Source of the DNA: JAAAPF01 sp964481035
GTDB taxonomy: Bacteria; Pseudomonadota; Alphaproteobacteria; Geminicoccales; Geminicoccaceae
Reading direction: 5' to 3'
Length of the DNA: 38,367 nucleotides
Assembly (NCBI GenBank): GCA_964481035.1
Contig: CAYZSE010000010.1
Coordinates: forward strand, 1 to 38,367
The position numbers and the translations under genes are program-made. Below are positions 1 through 12,796 of the stretch, one piece after another (position 1 is the stretch's first letter; the number at the start of each line of letters is the position of its first letter). Under the pieces are notes generated by a model. It had not been told where the DNA came from. It did not search any database and saw nothing but the letters and a program-made list of their open reading frames with translations.

Positions 1-222
1 ATCGTCGTCGAGCCGGGACGCCGATCCGGCCGCGTCGCGGTTCGCGGCACGCGCATCGCGGTGGCCGATATCCTCTCGAGGCTCGCCGCCTTCATGACGA
101 ACGACGACCTGCTCGCCGATCTCCCGGAACTCGAGCGCGACGACATCAAGGCGGCGCGTGCCGCCGAGATCGACGACGTTCACCGCACCGACGCCGCGTG
201 CCTCGTCATCCGCAGCGATTGA
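1..222 (+). CDS. DUF433 antitoxin-like protein, 3' part only
   Basis: The window opens inside this gene, in frame 1, and 73 codons remain before the TGA at 220-222. The visible part has the DUF433 pattern: a VEPGRRSGRVAVRGTRI segment, corresponding to the usual 'DP-x-GG-x-P-x-I-x-GTRI' motif, then a helical part with a LADLPELERDDIKAA stretch that matches the typical 'ILEDYPHLTREDI-xAAL' end. DUF433 proteins are small winged-helix or homeodomain-like proteins, often the antitoxin partner of a PIN-like DUF5615 toxin encoded just downstream. I could not find such a toxin in the next 260 bases. The residues after the DUF433 core match nothing I recognise. The family call is fairly safe; the antitoxin role is inference. 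Confidence 0.7.
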   Translation: MVVEPGRRSGRVAVRGTRIAVADILSRLAAFMTNDDLLADLPELERDDIKAARAAEIDDVHRTDAACLVIRSD

Positions 223-481
223 GCAGGCGCCGCGAGGGTCCAGCTACGATATCGTCATGGCGGCTGTTGCTCATCGTCGGTCGACGCCGCGATCTCTCGC
301 CGCGCCGAGCCCCGGCCGCGCGACCCCCCATTACCGAACGAACCCTGGCGGCACTCTCGTCGGCGCGCAGCCTCGAAAGGCCGCCTGCGGCGCGTCGGCG
401 CCCTCGGCGACGAGGCGGGATCGGCAGGGATCGAGGTCATCGGGCGCGCGGAGACGGCGGCGCGCCGGGCGCCGCCGGCGC
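223..481. other. Non-coding stretch without recognisable gene
   Basis: These 259 bases lie between the DUF433 gene and the stop of the convergent chaN-like gene. Frames are open on both strands, but their translations are Arg/Ala/Pro-rich and show no family pattern, as expected for GC-rich spacer. A DUF5615-type toxin was looked for and not seen. Confidence 0.4.
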
Positions 482-482
482 C
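468..482 (-). terminator. GC-rich hairpin at the end of the chaN-like gene
   Basis: GGCGCC, a GCC loop and GGCGCC form a 6-bp stem that touches the stop codon of the minus-strand chaN-like gene. No T-run follows, so this is at best a weak or Rho-assisted terminator. Confidence 0.25.
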
Positions 483-1408
483 TAGCCGCGGTCGGCGCTG
501 AAGCGCGCGCAGTAGTCGAAGTCCTCGGCCTCGGCGCGGGGGGTGAACCAGGCGAGGTCGTAGGGCAGAGGGCCGGCGTCGGCGGGCGAGGCCCATTCCT
601 CCTCGACCTCGACGAGCCCGAGGGACAGCACCCTCGCGTCCGGGCGCAGGCGCTCGAGGACGGGCGGCACCCCCTGGCGCTTGTCGGCGTGGCCGTTGCC
701 GGTGATCAGAGCGCCGATGCCGTCGTTGGCGAGCCGGGCGAGGCGGTCGGCCATCATCGCGTCACGGGCGCGCTGGACATCGACCATCGCCGCCGCCGCG
801 TCGCCGAGCGGGTGGCCGCAATGCGCCGCCACCATGGCCGCCTCGCGGGCGCTCCGCTCGGCCGCGTCGAGGTCGACGTCGAGGCCGGTGCGGGCGACGA
901 AGCCGGAATCGAAGCCGGCGAAGCCTTGGTCGTAGACGGTGCGCGCCTCGCTGCGGCCGAGGTTGGCGGCGACGATGGTGGCGCCGTGACGGTGGCCGGC
1001 GTGGACGATCGGGCCGTACCAGGTCCAGGGCCCCCAGCCGAGCTCGTCCCAGCCGATGCGCTCGGCGAGCGCCGCGGCGTTGCCGCCGCCTTGGAAGTGG
1101 GTGACGACGTCGCGCTGGAGCTCACGGTCGAGCATCTCGAGGGCCACGGCCTCGAGCCGGCCGGTCGCGCCCAGATGATCGACCAGCTCGGCCTGAATGG
1201 CGTGGTGGCGCGGGTTGTCGTGCTTCTCGCCGATGACGACGAAATCGGCGGCCGCGATCTCGGCCTCGAGGTCGTCGCGGTCCAAAACCGCGCCATCCTC
1301 GGTCCGCACGATGGTGCCGACCAGCGGATGAGCGGCGAGATGGAGGTCGGCGGCCGCGGCCGGGCCGCTCAGGGCCACGACCCACGCGAGGCAGGCTAGG
1401 GATCTCAT
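482..1408 (-). CDS. ChaN-family secreted (haem-binding-type) protein
   Basis: This 308-residue protein belongs to the ChaN / Tiki-like family (PF04187 type), whose Campylobacter and Pseudomonas members are iron-regulated surface lipoproteins that bind haem. Two family signatures are visible: an N-terminal VVIGEKHDNPRHH block (about residues 57-69) and a C-terminal ITGNGHADKRQGVP block. An EMLDRE motif lies between them. The start at 1408 is chosen because a GAGGAG Shine-Dalgarno stands about 6 bases upstream and the protein then begins with a signal peptide (MRSLACLAWVVALSGPAAAA). An in-frame ATG at 1429 would add seven residues. The only cysteine of the leader is too close to the N-terminus for a lipobox, so the protein is probably exported by signal peptidase I rather than lipidated. 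The haem role is inferred from the family only; no TonB or haem-transport gene is nearby. Confidence 0.85.
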   Translation of the reverse strand: MRSLACLAWVVALSGPAAAADLHLAAHPLVGTIVRTEDGAVLDRDDLEAEIAAADFVVIGEKHDNPRHHAIQAELVDHLGATGRLEAVALEMLDRELQRDVVTHFQGGGNAAALAERIGWDELGWGPWTWYGPIVHAGHRHGATIVAANLGRSEARTVYDQGFAGFDSGFVARTGLDVDLDAAERSAREAAMVAAHCGHPLGDAAAAMVDVQRARDAMMADRLARLANDGIGALITGNGHADKRQGVPPVLERLRPDARVLSLGLVEVEEEWASPADAGPLPYDLAWFTPRAEAEDFDYCARFSADRG

Positions 1409-1465
1409 GCGCGCTCCTCGACTGGTCATGGTGGAGATGGTTCGGCAACGCCGAGGAGAAAGGCC

Positions 1466-2035
1466 TCAAGCGGCCACCATCGCGCGCCATGGCGGGGCTG
1501 CGCCGCATCCCTCGAGAAAGCGCGCGACCGCGGGATCGAGCAGCGCCTGCGCCACGACCGCCACCTGGGGCGCGTTGACCACCTCGCCCGCACGGATCGC
1601 CGCGGCGAAGCGGTCCCAGCCCATGCGCCCGACCTCGATGCCGTCCTCGCCGGGCCCCGCGCGGTCGTCCTCCATCAGCGCGACGACGCCGTGGACGCGG
1701 TTGAGCATGCGCGCGCCGTCGACGGCGAGCGGCGCCAGGAGATGGGCGGCGCGGGCCCGATAGCCCGTCTCCTCGAAGGTCTCGCGCGAGCCGGCGTCCA
1801 GCGGTGCCTCGCCGGGGTCGATCATGCCGGCCGGCAGCTCCAGCGTGACCGCGTCGAGCACCGGCCGGTACTGGCGGACGAGCAGCACGTCGCCGCAGGC
1901 GAACAGCGCCAGCACGACCACATAGTCCGGCACGCCCAGGGCGTGCCAGGTCCTGGGCCGATCGAGCGGGCCGGTGTCGATCTCGAGCAGCTCGACCCAG
2001 GGCGACAGGCGCTGGCGGCGCAGTCGGCGCGACAT
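1466..2035 (-). CDS. NUDIX hydrolase (ADP-ribose pyrophosphatase-like)
   Basis: This 189-residue protein contains a complete Nudix box at residues 70-92: G70, five residues, E76, seven residues, then RETFEETGY, which supplies the metal-binding REx(2)EE glutamates. The part before it (a VLLVRQYRPVLDAVTLELPAG segment) is typical of ADP-ribose or nucleoside-diphosphate-sugar pyrophosphatases, which cleave the pyrophosphate of NDP-X compounds in the cytoplasm. The start at 2035 gives the normal length for this group. The gene is transcribed away from typA and is separated from the downstream chaN-like gene by about 57 bases, so the two may form one transcript. Substrate cannot be decided from sequence; ADP-ribose is the best guess. 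ADP-glucose is also conceivable given the glycogen operon nearby, but that is speculation. Confidence 0.88.
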   Translation of the reverse strand: MSRRLRRQRLSPWVELLEIDTGPLDRPRTWHALGVPDYVVVLALFACGDVLLVRQYRPVLDAVTLELPAGMIDPGEAPLDAGSRETFEETGYRARAAHLLAPLAVDGARMLNRVHGVVALMEDDRAGPGEDGIEVGRMGWDRFAAAIRAGEVVNAPQVAVVAQALLDPAVARFLEGCGAAPPWRAMVAA

Positions 2036-2083
2036 CGACGGCTCCCGGCCCGGTGGCGACGGCGCAAGTCTGCCGTGGCGCCC

Positions 2084-2101
2084 CGGTGCTCGCAAGCACC
2101 G
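2084..2101. promoter_or_regulatory. Inverted repeat in the NUDIX/typA divergent region
   Basis: CGGTGCT, a CGCA loop and AGCACCG form a perfect 7-bp stem within the 135-bp divergent spacer, about 70 bases before the typA start. It could be an operator or a leader hairpin. No clear -35/-10 pair was found beside it. Confidence 0.3.
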
Positions 2102-2170
2102 ATCTTCAGCGATTGGCCGCGCCGGCCCGAGCGCGTACAAGCACGCATCCCATCGGACCTGCGGACCGTC

Positions 2171-4003
<1,833 letters not shown>

Positions 4004-4029
4004 ACCTGCTGCCATATGCGCCCAAAGAA

Positions 4030-4050
4030 CGCCCGGACGGTCGCCGGGCG
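4030..4050 (+). terminator. Stem-loop between typA and the glycogen operon
   Basis: CGCCCGG, a 7-base loop and CCGGGCG form a perfect 7-bp GC stem 27 bases after the typA stop. It lacks a T-run, so intrinsic termination would be weak. The position fits the end of the typA transcript. Confidence 0.35.
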
Positions 4051-4122
4051 AAGGGATACAAGGCCCGCTGAAGGTGCTTGGCGGAACCGCCGCCCCGCGC
4101 TCGCCAGTGAAGGACGCCCATC

Positions 4123-6594
4123 ATGGAAGCCCTGACCCTCGCCGAGGATCCGCAGCCCTTCGGCGGCAGCGCGCCTTCCGTTGCCGAGATGCGCCAGGCG
4201 ATCCTCGCCAAGCTCACCTACCAGGTCGGCAAGGACGCGGCGCATGCCAGCGACCGCGACTGGCTCATCGCCACCTCGCACGCGGTGCGCGACCACATGA
4301 CCCGGCACTGGATCGACACCACGCGCGACACCTACGACCGCGAGCGCAAGCGCATCTACTACTTCTCCGTCGAGTTCCTGATCGGCCGGTTGTTGACCGA
4401 CAGCTTGAGCAATCTGGGCCTCTTGGACGCATGCCGCGGCGCCCTCGCCGAGCTCGGCATCGACTTCGACCGGATCGCCGGCGTCGAGCCCGACGCGGCG
4501 CTCGGCAATGGGGGCCTCGGCCGCCTCGCCGCCTGCTTCATGGAGAGCATGGCGTCGGTCGGCCTCGCCGCCTACGGCTACGGCATCCGCTATCGCCACG
4601 GGCTGTTCCGCCAGGTCTTCGCCGACGGCTGGCAGGTCGAGCGGCCCGAGGACTGGCTCGAGTACGGCAATCCGTGGGAGTTCGAGCGGCCCGAGGTGAT
4701 CTACGAGATCGGCTTCGCCGGGACGGTCGAGCGCACGACCGATCGGCGCGGCCGCTGGCAGCCGGCCGAGCGCGTCAACGCCGTCGCCTACGACACCCCG
4801 GTGGTCGGGTGGCGTGGCCGGCACGTCAACACGCTGAGGCTGTGGGCGGCACGCGCCGTCGAGCCCGTGCTGCTCTCGGAATTCAACCTCGGCCACTACG
4901 TCGGTGCGCTCGCCGGCAAGGCGACGGCGGAGAGCATCTCGCTCGTCCTCTATCCCGACGACACCACCGAGGCCGGCCGGGCGCTGCGGCTCAAGCAGGA
5001 ATACTTCTTCACCTCCGCCTCGCTCCAGGACCTCTTGCGTCGGCACGTGAACACGTTCGGTACCTTCGACAACCTCAACGACAAGATCGCGATCCAGCTC
5101 AACGACACCCACCCGGCGCTCGCCGTGCCCGAGCTGATGCGGCTGCTGGTCGACGTGCACGGCGTGCCTTGGCAGGACGCCTGGGAGACGGTGCAGGAGG
5201 TCGTAGGCTACACCAACCACACGCTCCTGCCCGAGGCGCTCGAGACCTGGCCGGTGACGGTCATGGAGCGCCTGCTGCCGCGGCACATGCAGATCATCTA
5301 CGAGCTCAATGCGGACTTTCTGCGCGCGCTCCGCAAGCGAGGCGACGTCGACGACGAGCTGGTGAGCCGGGTCTCGCTGATCGACGAGCAGGGCGGGCGG
5401 CGCGTGCGCATGGGCAACCTCGCCTTCCTTGCGGCGCGCAAGGTCAACGGCGTCTCGGCCTTGCACACCGAGCTCATGAAGCGAACGGTGTTCGAGCCGC
5501 TGCACCTCATCATGCCGGAGAAGATCACCTCGAAAACCAACGGGATCACGCCCAGGCGCTGGCTGCTGAGCAGCAACGAGCCGCTCGCCCGGCTCGTTAC
5601 CGAGTGCATCGGCGACGGCTGGGTCGCGCACGCCGAGGAGCTCGAGCGCCTCGAGCCCTTCGTCGAGGATGCCGGGTTCCGCGAGCGGTTCGCGGCGGCC
5701 AAGCGCCACAACAAGGAGCAGCTCGCCGATCTGATCGCCCGACGCCACGGCCTCCAGCTCGACCCGAGCGCGATGTTCGACGTCCAGATCAAGCGCATCC
5801 ACGAATACAAGCGCCAGCTCTTGAACATCCTCGAGACCATCGCCCTCTACGATGCGATGCGCGCCCAGCCGCACAAGGACTGGCAGCCGCGGGTCAAGAT
5901 CTTCGCCGGCAAGGCCGCTGCGGCCTACCACCACGCCAAGCTCATCATCAAGCTCGCCAACGACGTCGCTCGGCTGGTCAACAGCGACCCGTTGGTCGGC
6001 GACAGGCTCAAGGTGATCTTCGTTCCGAACTACAACGTGTCGTTGGCCGAGCGGATCATTCCCGCGGCCGACCTCTCCGAGCAGATCTCGACCGCCGGCA
6101 TGGAGGCGTCGGGCACCGGCAACATGAAGTTCGCGCTCAACGGCGCGGTCACCATCGGCACCCTCGACGGCGCCAATGTGGAGATCCGCGAGCGGGTCAG
6201 GCCCGAGAACATCTTCATCTTCGGGATGACCGCCGACGAGGTGGCGCGGGCCTGGGCCGAGGGCTTCGATCCGCGGGCCGCCGTCGCCGCCTCGCCGATG
6301 CTCGCCGAGGCGCTCGAGCAGGTGCGCTCCGGGGTGTTCTCGCCCGACGATCCGAACCGCTACCGTGACCTCGTCGAAGGCCTTCTGCACCACGATCGCT
6401 ATCTGGTGACCGGCGACTTCGCCGCTTACGCCAAGGCGCAGGAGGACGTCGCCTCGGCCTTCGCCAAGCCGGCATGGTGGACCAAGGCGGCGCTGAACAC
6501 GGCGCGGGTGGGGTGGTTCTCCTCCGACCGGACCGTTCGCGAATACGCCGAGGAGATTTGGCGCGCCGCGTCCGATCCTGTACCCAGCTCTTGA
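4123..6594 (+). CDS. glgP: Glycogen/maltodextrin phosphorylase
   Basis: This 823-residue GT35 phosphorylase releases glucose-1-phosphate from the non-reducing ends of alpha-1,4-glucan chains using pyridoxal phosphate. The family landmarks are present: YFSVEFLIGR near residue 85, the LGNGGLGRLAACFMES glycine-rich stretch, the NDTHPALAVPELMR block, FDVQIKRIHEYKRQLLN, and EASGTGNMKFALNGA, in which K669 is the PLP-binding lysine. Length is normal for bacterial GlgP. The start at 4123 has a GAAGGA Shine-Dalgarno about 10 bases upstream. It is the first gene of the 20-kb glycogen operon, 43 bases before glgC. Placing breakdown and synthesis genes in one transcript suggests control mostly at enzyme level. 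No clear sigma-70 promoter was found in the 119 bases before it. Confidence 0.97.
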   Translation: MEALTLAEDPQPFGGSAPSVAEMRQAILAKLTYQVGKDAAHASDRDWLIATSHAVRDHMTRHWIDTTRDTYDRERKRIYYFSVEFLIGRLLTDSLSNLGLLDACRGALAELGIDFDRIAGVEPDAALGNGGLGRLAACFMESMASVGLAAYGYGIRYRHGLFRQVFADGWQVERPEDWLEYGNPWEFERPEVIYEIGFAGTVERTTDRRGRWQPAERVNAVAYDTPVVGWRGRHVNTLRLWAARAVEPVLLSEFNLGHYVGALAGKATAESISLVLYPDDTTEAGRALRLKQEYFFTSASLQDLLRRHVNTFGTFDNLNDKIAIQLNDTHPALAVPELMRLLVDVHGVPWQDAWETVQEVVGYTNHTLLPEALETWPVTVMERLLPRHMQIIYELNADFLRALRKRGDVDDELVSRVSLIDEQGGRRVRMGNLAFLAARKVNGVSALHTELMKRTVFEPLHLIMPEKITSKTNGITPRRWLLSSNEPLARLVTECIGDGWVAHAEELERLEPFVEDAGFRERFAAAKRHNKEQLADLIARRHGLQLDPSAMFDVQIKRIHEYKRQLLNILETIALYDAMRAQPHKDWQPRVKIFAGKAAAAYHHAKLIIKLANDVARLVNSDPLVGDRLKVIFVPNYNVSLAERIIPAADLSEQISTAGMEASGTGNMKFALNGAVTIGTLDGANVEIRERVRPENIFIFGMTADEVARAWAEGFDPRAAVAASPMLAEALEQVRSGVFSPDDPNRYRDLVEGLLHHDRYLVTGDFAAYAKAQEDVASAFAKPAWWTKAALNTARVGWFSSDRTVREYAEEIWRAASDPVPSS

Positions 6595-6637
6595 CGATCT
6601 GCCGCCGCCGGGCGGCCCGAAGGGAGGAGGAGCGACG

Positions 6638-7906
6638 ATGCGACCGGATTCCCGGCCGGCGCCCAGCCTGTGCCGAAACGCCATGGCCTACGTGCTCGCA
6701 GGCGGCCGCGGCAGCCGCCTCAAGGAGCTGACCGACTGGCGCGCCAAGCCGGCGGTGCACTTCGGCGGCAAGTCGCGCATCATCGACTTCGCCTTGTCCA
6801 ACTCGCTGAACTCGGGGATCCGGCGCATCGGCGTGGCGACGCAGTACAAGGCGCACAGCCTGCTTCGCCACCTGGCCCGCGGCTGGAACTTCTTTCGCCC
6901 CGAGCGCAACGAGAGCTTCGACGTCTTGCCCGCATCGCAGCGCGTCTCGGAGACGCAGTGGTACGAAGGCACCGCAGATGCGGTCTATCAGAACATCGAC
7001 ATCATTGCCGAATACGGGGTCGACCACATCATCGTCCTGGCTGGCGACCACGTCTACAAGATGGACTACGAGGTGATGCTCCAAGAGCACGTCGCCTCGG
7101 GCGCCGACGTCACCGTCGGGGTGATCGAGGTGCCGCGGATGGAAGGCACAGCCTTCGGCATCATGCACGTCGACGGCACCGACCGCATCATCGACTTCGT
7201 CGAGAAGCCGGCGGATCCGCCGGCGATCCCGGGCGATCCCAACCGCGCGCTGGCGTCGATGGGCATCTACGCCTTCTCGACCGAGGTGCTGTTCGAGCAT
7301 CTCCACCGCGACGCGGCCGAATCGAACTCGGCGCGCGACTTCGGCAAGGACATCATCCCGCGCATCGTCGCGGCGGGGCATGCGCAGGCGCACCGCTTCA
7401 CCAACTCGTGCGTGCGCGCCGACACCGAGCGCGAGGCCTATTGGCGGGATGTCGGCACCGTCGACGCCTACTGGGCGGCCAACGTCGACCTCTGCACCAT
7501 CACGCCGTCGCTCGACCTCTACGATCGCTACTGGCCGATCTGGACCTACGCCGAGATCACCCCGCCCGCCAAGTTCGTCCACGACGAGGAGGGCCGGCGC
7601 GGCAGCGCGATCAGCTCGCTGGTCTCCGGCGGGTGCATCGTCTCCGGGGCGACGCTCAACACCTCGCTGCTGTTCACCAACGTCCACTGCCACTCGTTCG
7701 CGCGGCTGAGGGGCTGCGTCGTGCTGCCCGACGTCGACATCGGCCGCGGCGCCCGGCTCACCAACTGCGTCGTCGATCGCCACGTCCACATCCCGCCGGG
7801 CCTCGTCGTCGGCGAGGATCCGGAGCACGACGCCAAGCGCTTCCGGCGCACGGAGAACGGCATCTGCCTGATCACGCGCTCCATGCTCGAGCGCCTGGAC
7901 CTCTGA
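6638..7906 (+). CDS. glgC: Glucose-1-phosphate adenylyltransferase
   Basis: This 422-residue enzyme makes ADP-glucose from glucose-1-phosphate and ATP, the committed step of classical bacterial glycogen synthesis. Visible landmarks are the N-terminal nucleotide-binding loop AGGRGSRLKELTDWRAKPAV (from about residue 21), the catalytic-region GDHVYKMDY motif with D137, the sugar-phosphate-binding FVEKP motif, and a C-terminal left-handed beta-helix with repeats such as GGCIVSGATLNTSLLF. The start at 6638 has an excellent GGGAGGAGGAG Shine-Dalgarno. It lies 43 bases after glgP and 5 bases before the inferred glgA start, so translational coupling is likely. Alphaproteobacterial GlgC is often allosterically activated by fructose-6-phosphate and pyruvate; the regulatory behaviour here cannot be read from sequence. 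Confidence 0.97.
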   Translation: MRPDSRPAPSLCRNAMAYVLAGGRGSRLKELTDWRAKPAVHFGGKSRIIDFALSNSLNSGIRRIGVATQYKAHSLLRHLARGWNFFRPERNESFDVLPASQRVSETQWYEGTADAVYQNIDIIAEYGVDHIIVLAGDHVYKMDYEVMLQEHVASGADVTVGVIEVPRMEGTAFGIMHVDGTDRIIDFVEKPADPPAIPGDPNRALASMGIYAFSTEVLFEHLHRDAAESNSARDFGKDIIPRIVAAGHAQAHRFTNSCVRADTEREAYWRDVGTVDAYWAANVDLCTITPSLDLYDRYWPIWTYAEITPPAKFVHDEEGRRGSAISSLVSGGCIVSGATLNTSLLFTNVHCHSFARLRGCVVLPDVDIGRGARLTNCVVDRHVHIPPGLVVGEDPEHDAKRFRRTENGICLITRSMLERLDL

Positions 7907-7911
7907 TCGTC

Positions 7912-9354
7912 GTGCACGTCCTCACCGTCGCCTCCGAGTGCTTCCCCTTCGTCAAGACCGGCGGGCTCGCCGACGTGGCGGGCGCGCTGCCGGCGGCGCT
8001 GGCCGCACGAGGACACCGCGTCGAGACGCTGATCCCCGGCTTTCCCTCGGTCCTCGAGCGGCTGCGCGACGCCCAGATCGTCGACACCTACGGCGAGCTC
8101 CACGGCGGGCCGGCGCGGGTGCTCGCGGGGCGCGCCGAGGGGGCCGCGACGACCACGCTGGTGGTCGACGCGCCGCATCTGTTCGCCCGCCAGGGCCATC
8201 CCTATCTCGGCCCCGACGGCTCGGAGTGGTCGGACAACGGCTTTCGCTTCGCCGCGCTCGCCGTGGTCGCCCGTGAGCTCGCGGTCGGCCGGGTCGCCGA
8301 CTTCCGCCCCGACGTCGTCCACGCCCACGACTGGCAGGCGGGCCTGGTTCCCGCCTATCTCGCCTTCGACGGCCGGCCGCGCCCGGCCACCGTCATGACC
8401 GTCCACAACCTCGCCTTTCAAGGCCAGATGCCGGCGGCGTGGCTGAACGCCCTGGGCCTGCCGGCCTGGGCGTTCCGGCCGGACGGCTTCGAGTATTACG
8501 GCTCCATCGGCTTTCTCAAGGCCGGGCTCTATTACGCCGATCAGCTGACCACGGTCAGCCCCACCTACGCGCTCGAGATCCAAGGCTCGCTCTGGGGGAT
8601 GGGCCTGGAAGGGCTGTTGGCGGGGCGCGCCGGCGATCTCAGCGGGATCGTCAACGGCATCGACCTCCAGGTCTGGAACCCGGCGGGCGACCCGCACGTC
8701 GAGCCCGGGTACGACGCCGATCACCTCGCGGTGAAAGGCGCACACAAGGCCGCCGTGCAGGCGCGGTTCAACCTCGAGCGCGACCCGGGCCGGCCGCTCT
8801 TCTGCGTGATCAGCCGGCTGACCTGGCAGAAGGGCATGGACGTGCTGCTGGACGCGCTCGACGGGCTCATCGACGCGGGCGGACAGCTCGTCGTGCTCGG
8901 CACCGGCGACGCTGCGATGGAGGAGCGTTTCCGCGGCGCCGAAGCCGCCCATCCCGGCCGGATCGCGACCTGGTTCGGCTACGACGAGGGGCGCTCCCAC
9001 CAGCTGCAGGCCGGCGCGGATGCCGTCGTGGTCGCGTCGCGCTTCGAGCCCTGCGGGCTGACCCAGCTCTATGGGCTGCGCTACGGCAGCGTACCGGTGG
9101 TCGCGCGGACCGGCGGGCTCGTCGATACGGTCGTCGACATCGACGCCGATCCGAGCCACGCCACGGGCTTCGTCTTCGACGCGGGCGACCCCGCGAGCCT
9201 CGCCGCGGCCCTCCGGCGGGTCGCTCGGGTCTTTGCCGAGCCGGAGCGCTGGGCCGCCTTGCAACGCCGCGGGATGGCGCAGGATCTCGGCTGGGACAAG
9301 GCCGCCGGGCGCTATATCGAGGTCTACGAGCGCGCATTGGCCCGGCGAGGTTGA
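7912..9354 (+). CDS. glgA: Glycogen synthase (ADP-glucose type, GT5)
   Basis: This 480-residue GT5 glycogen synthase transfers glucose from ADP-glucose to the growing alpha-1,4-glucan. I use a GTG start at 7912, five bases after the glgC stop: the protein then begins (M)HVLTVASECFPFVKTGGLADV, matching the family N-terminus with K15 of the ADP-glucose-binding KTGGLADV motif. No ATG lies at an appropriate place. Other landmarks are VHAHDWQAGL, TVHNLAFQG, the NGID motif, VISRLTWQKGMDVLL, and the C-terminal SRFEPCGLTQLYGLRYGSVPVVARTGGL block, which carries the catalytic-site Glu and glycine-rich loop. It is clearly GT5 GlgA rather than the GT4 GlgM of actinobacteria, so it should build polymer rather than maltose-1-phosphate. 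A 125-base spacer follows before glgE. Confidence 0.95.
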   Translation: MHVLTVASECFPFVKTGGLADVAGALPAALAARGHRVETLIPGFPSVLERLRDAQIVDTYGELHGGPARVLAGRAEGAATTTLVVDAPHLFARQGHPYLGPDGSEWSDNGFRFAALAVVARELAVGRVADFRPDVVHAHDWQAGLVPAYLAFDGRPRPATVMTVHNLAFQGQMPAAWLNALGLPAWAFRPDGFEYYGSIGFLKAGLYYADQLTTVSPTYALEIQGSLWGMGLEGLLAGRAGDLSGIVNGIDLQVWNPAGDPHVEPGYDADHLAVKGAHKAAVQARFNLERDPGRPLFCVISRLTWQKGMDVLLDALDGLIDAGGQLVVLGTGDAAMEERFRGAEAAHPGRIATWFGYDEGRSHQLQAGADAVVVASRFEPCGLTQLYGLRYGSVPVVARTGGLVDTVVDIDADPSHATGFVFDAGDPASLAAALRRVARVFAEPERWAALQRRGMAQDLGWDKAAGRYIEVYERALARRG

Positions 9355-9479
9355 GCGGCCCCGCCAAGGGCCCGGTTGACGTCGGCGAACGATCGCGCTC
9401 GTCTACCGCCACGGTGCGGCGCGGCATCCGGGCCGGGCCGTCGCTTCAAGTCGACGAGCCGACAAAGGGGGACCGTCAC

Positions 9480-12794
<3,315 letters not shown>

Positions 12795-12796
12795 GC

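Noticed and set aside
158..1399. A 413-codon plus-strand frame over the chaN-like gene
   Set aside because: The minus-strand ChaN-type protein has clear motifs and a ribosome-binding site, while this frame is compositionally a shadow.
7912..9354. GlgM (GT4 maltose-1-phosphate synthase) as the identity of the synthase
   Set aside because: The N-terminal KTGGLADV motif and C-terminal FEPCGLTQLYGLRYG block are those of GT5 GlgA.
9355..9479. A definite promoter before glgE
   Set aside because: A TTGACG is present but no acceptable -10 lies at 16-18 bases, so it is mentioned only as a possibility.
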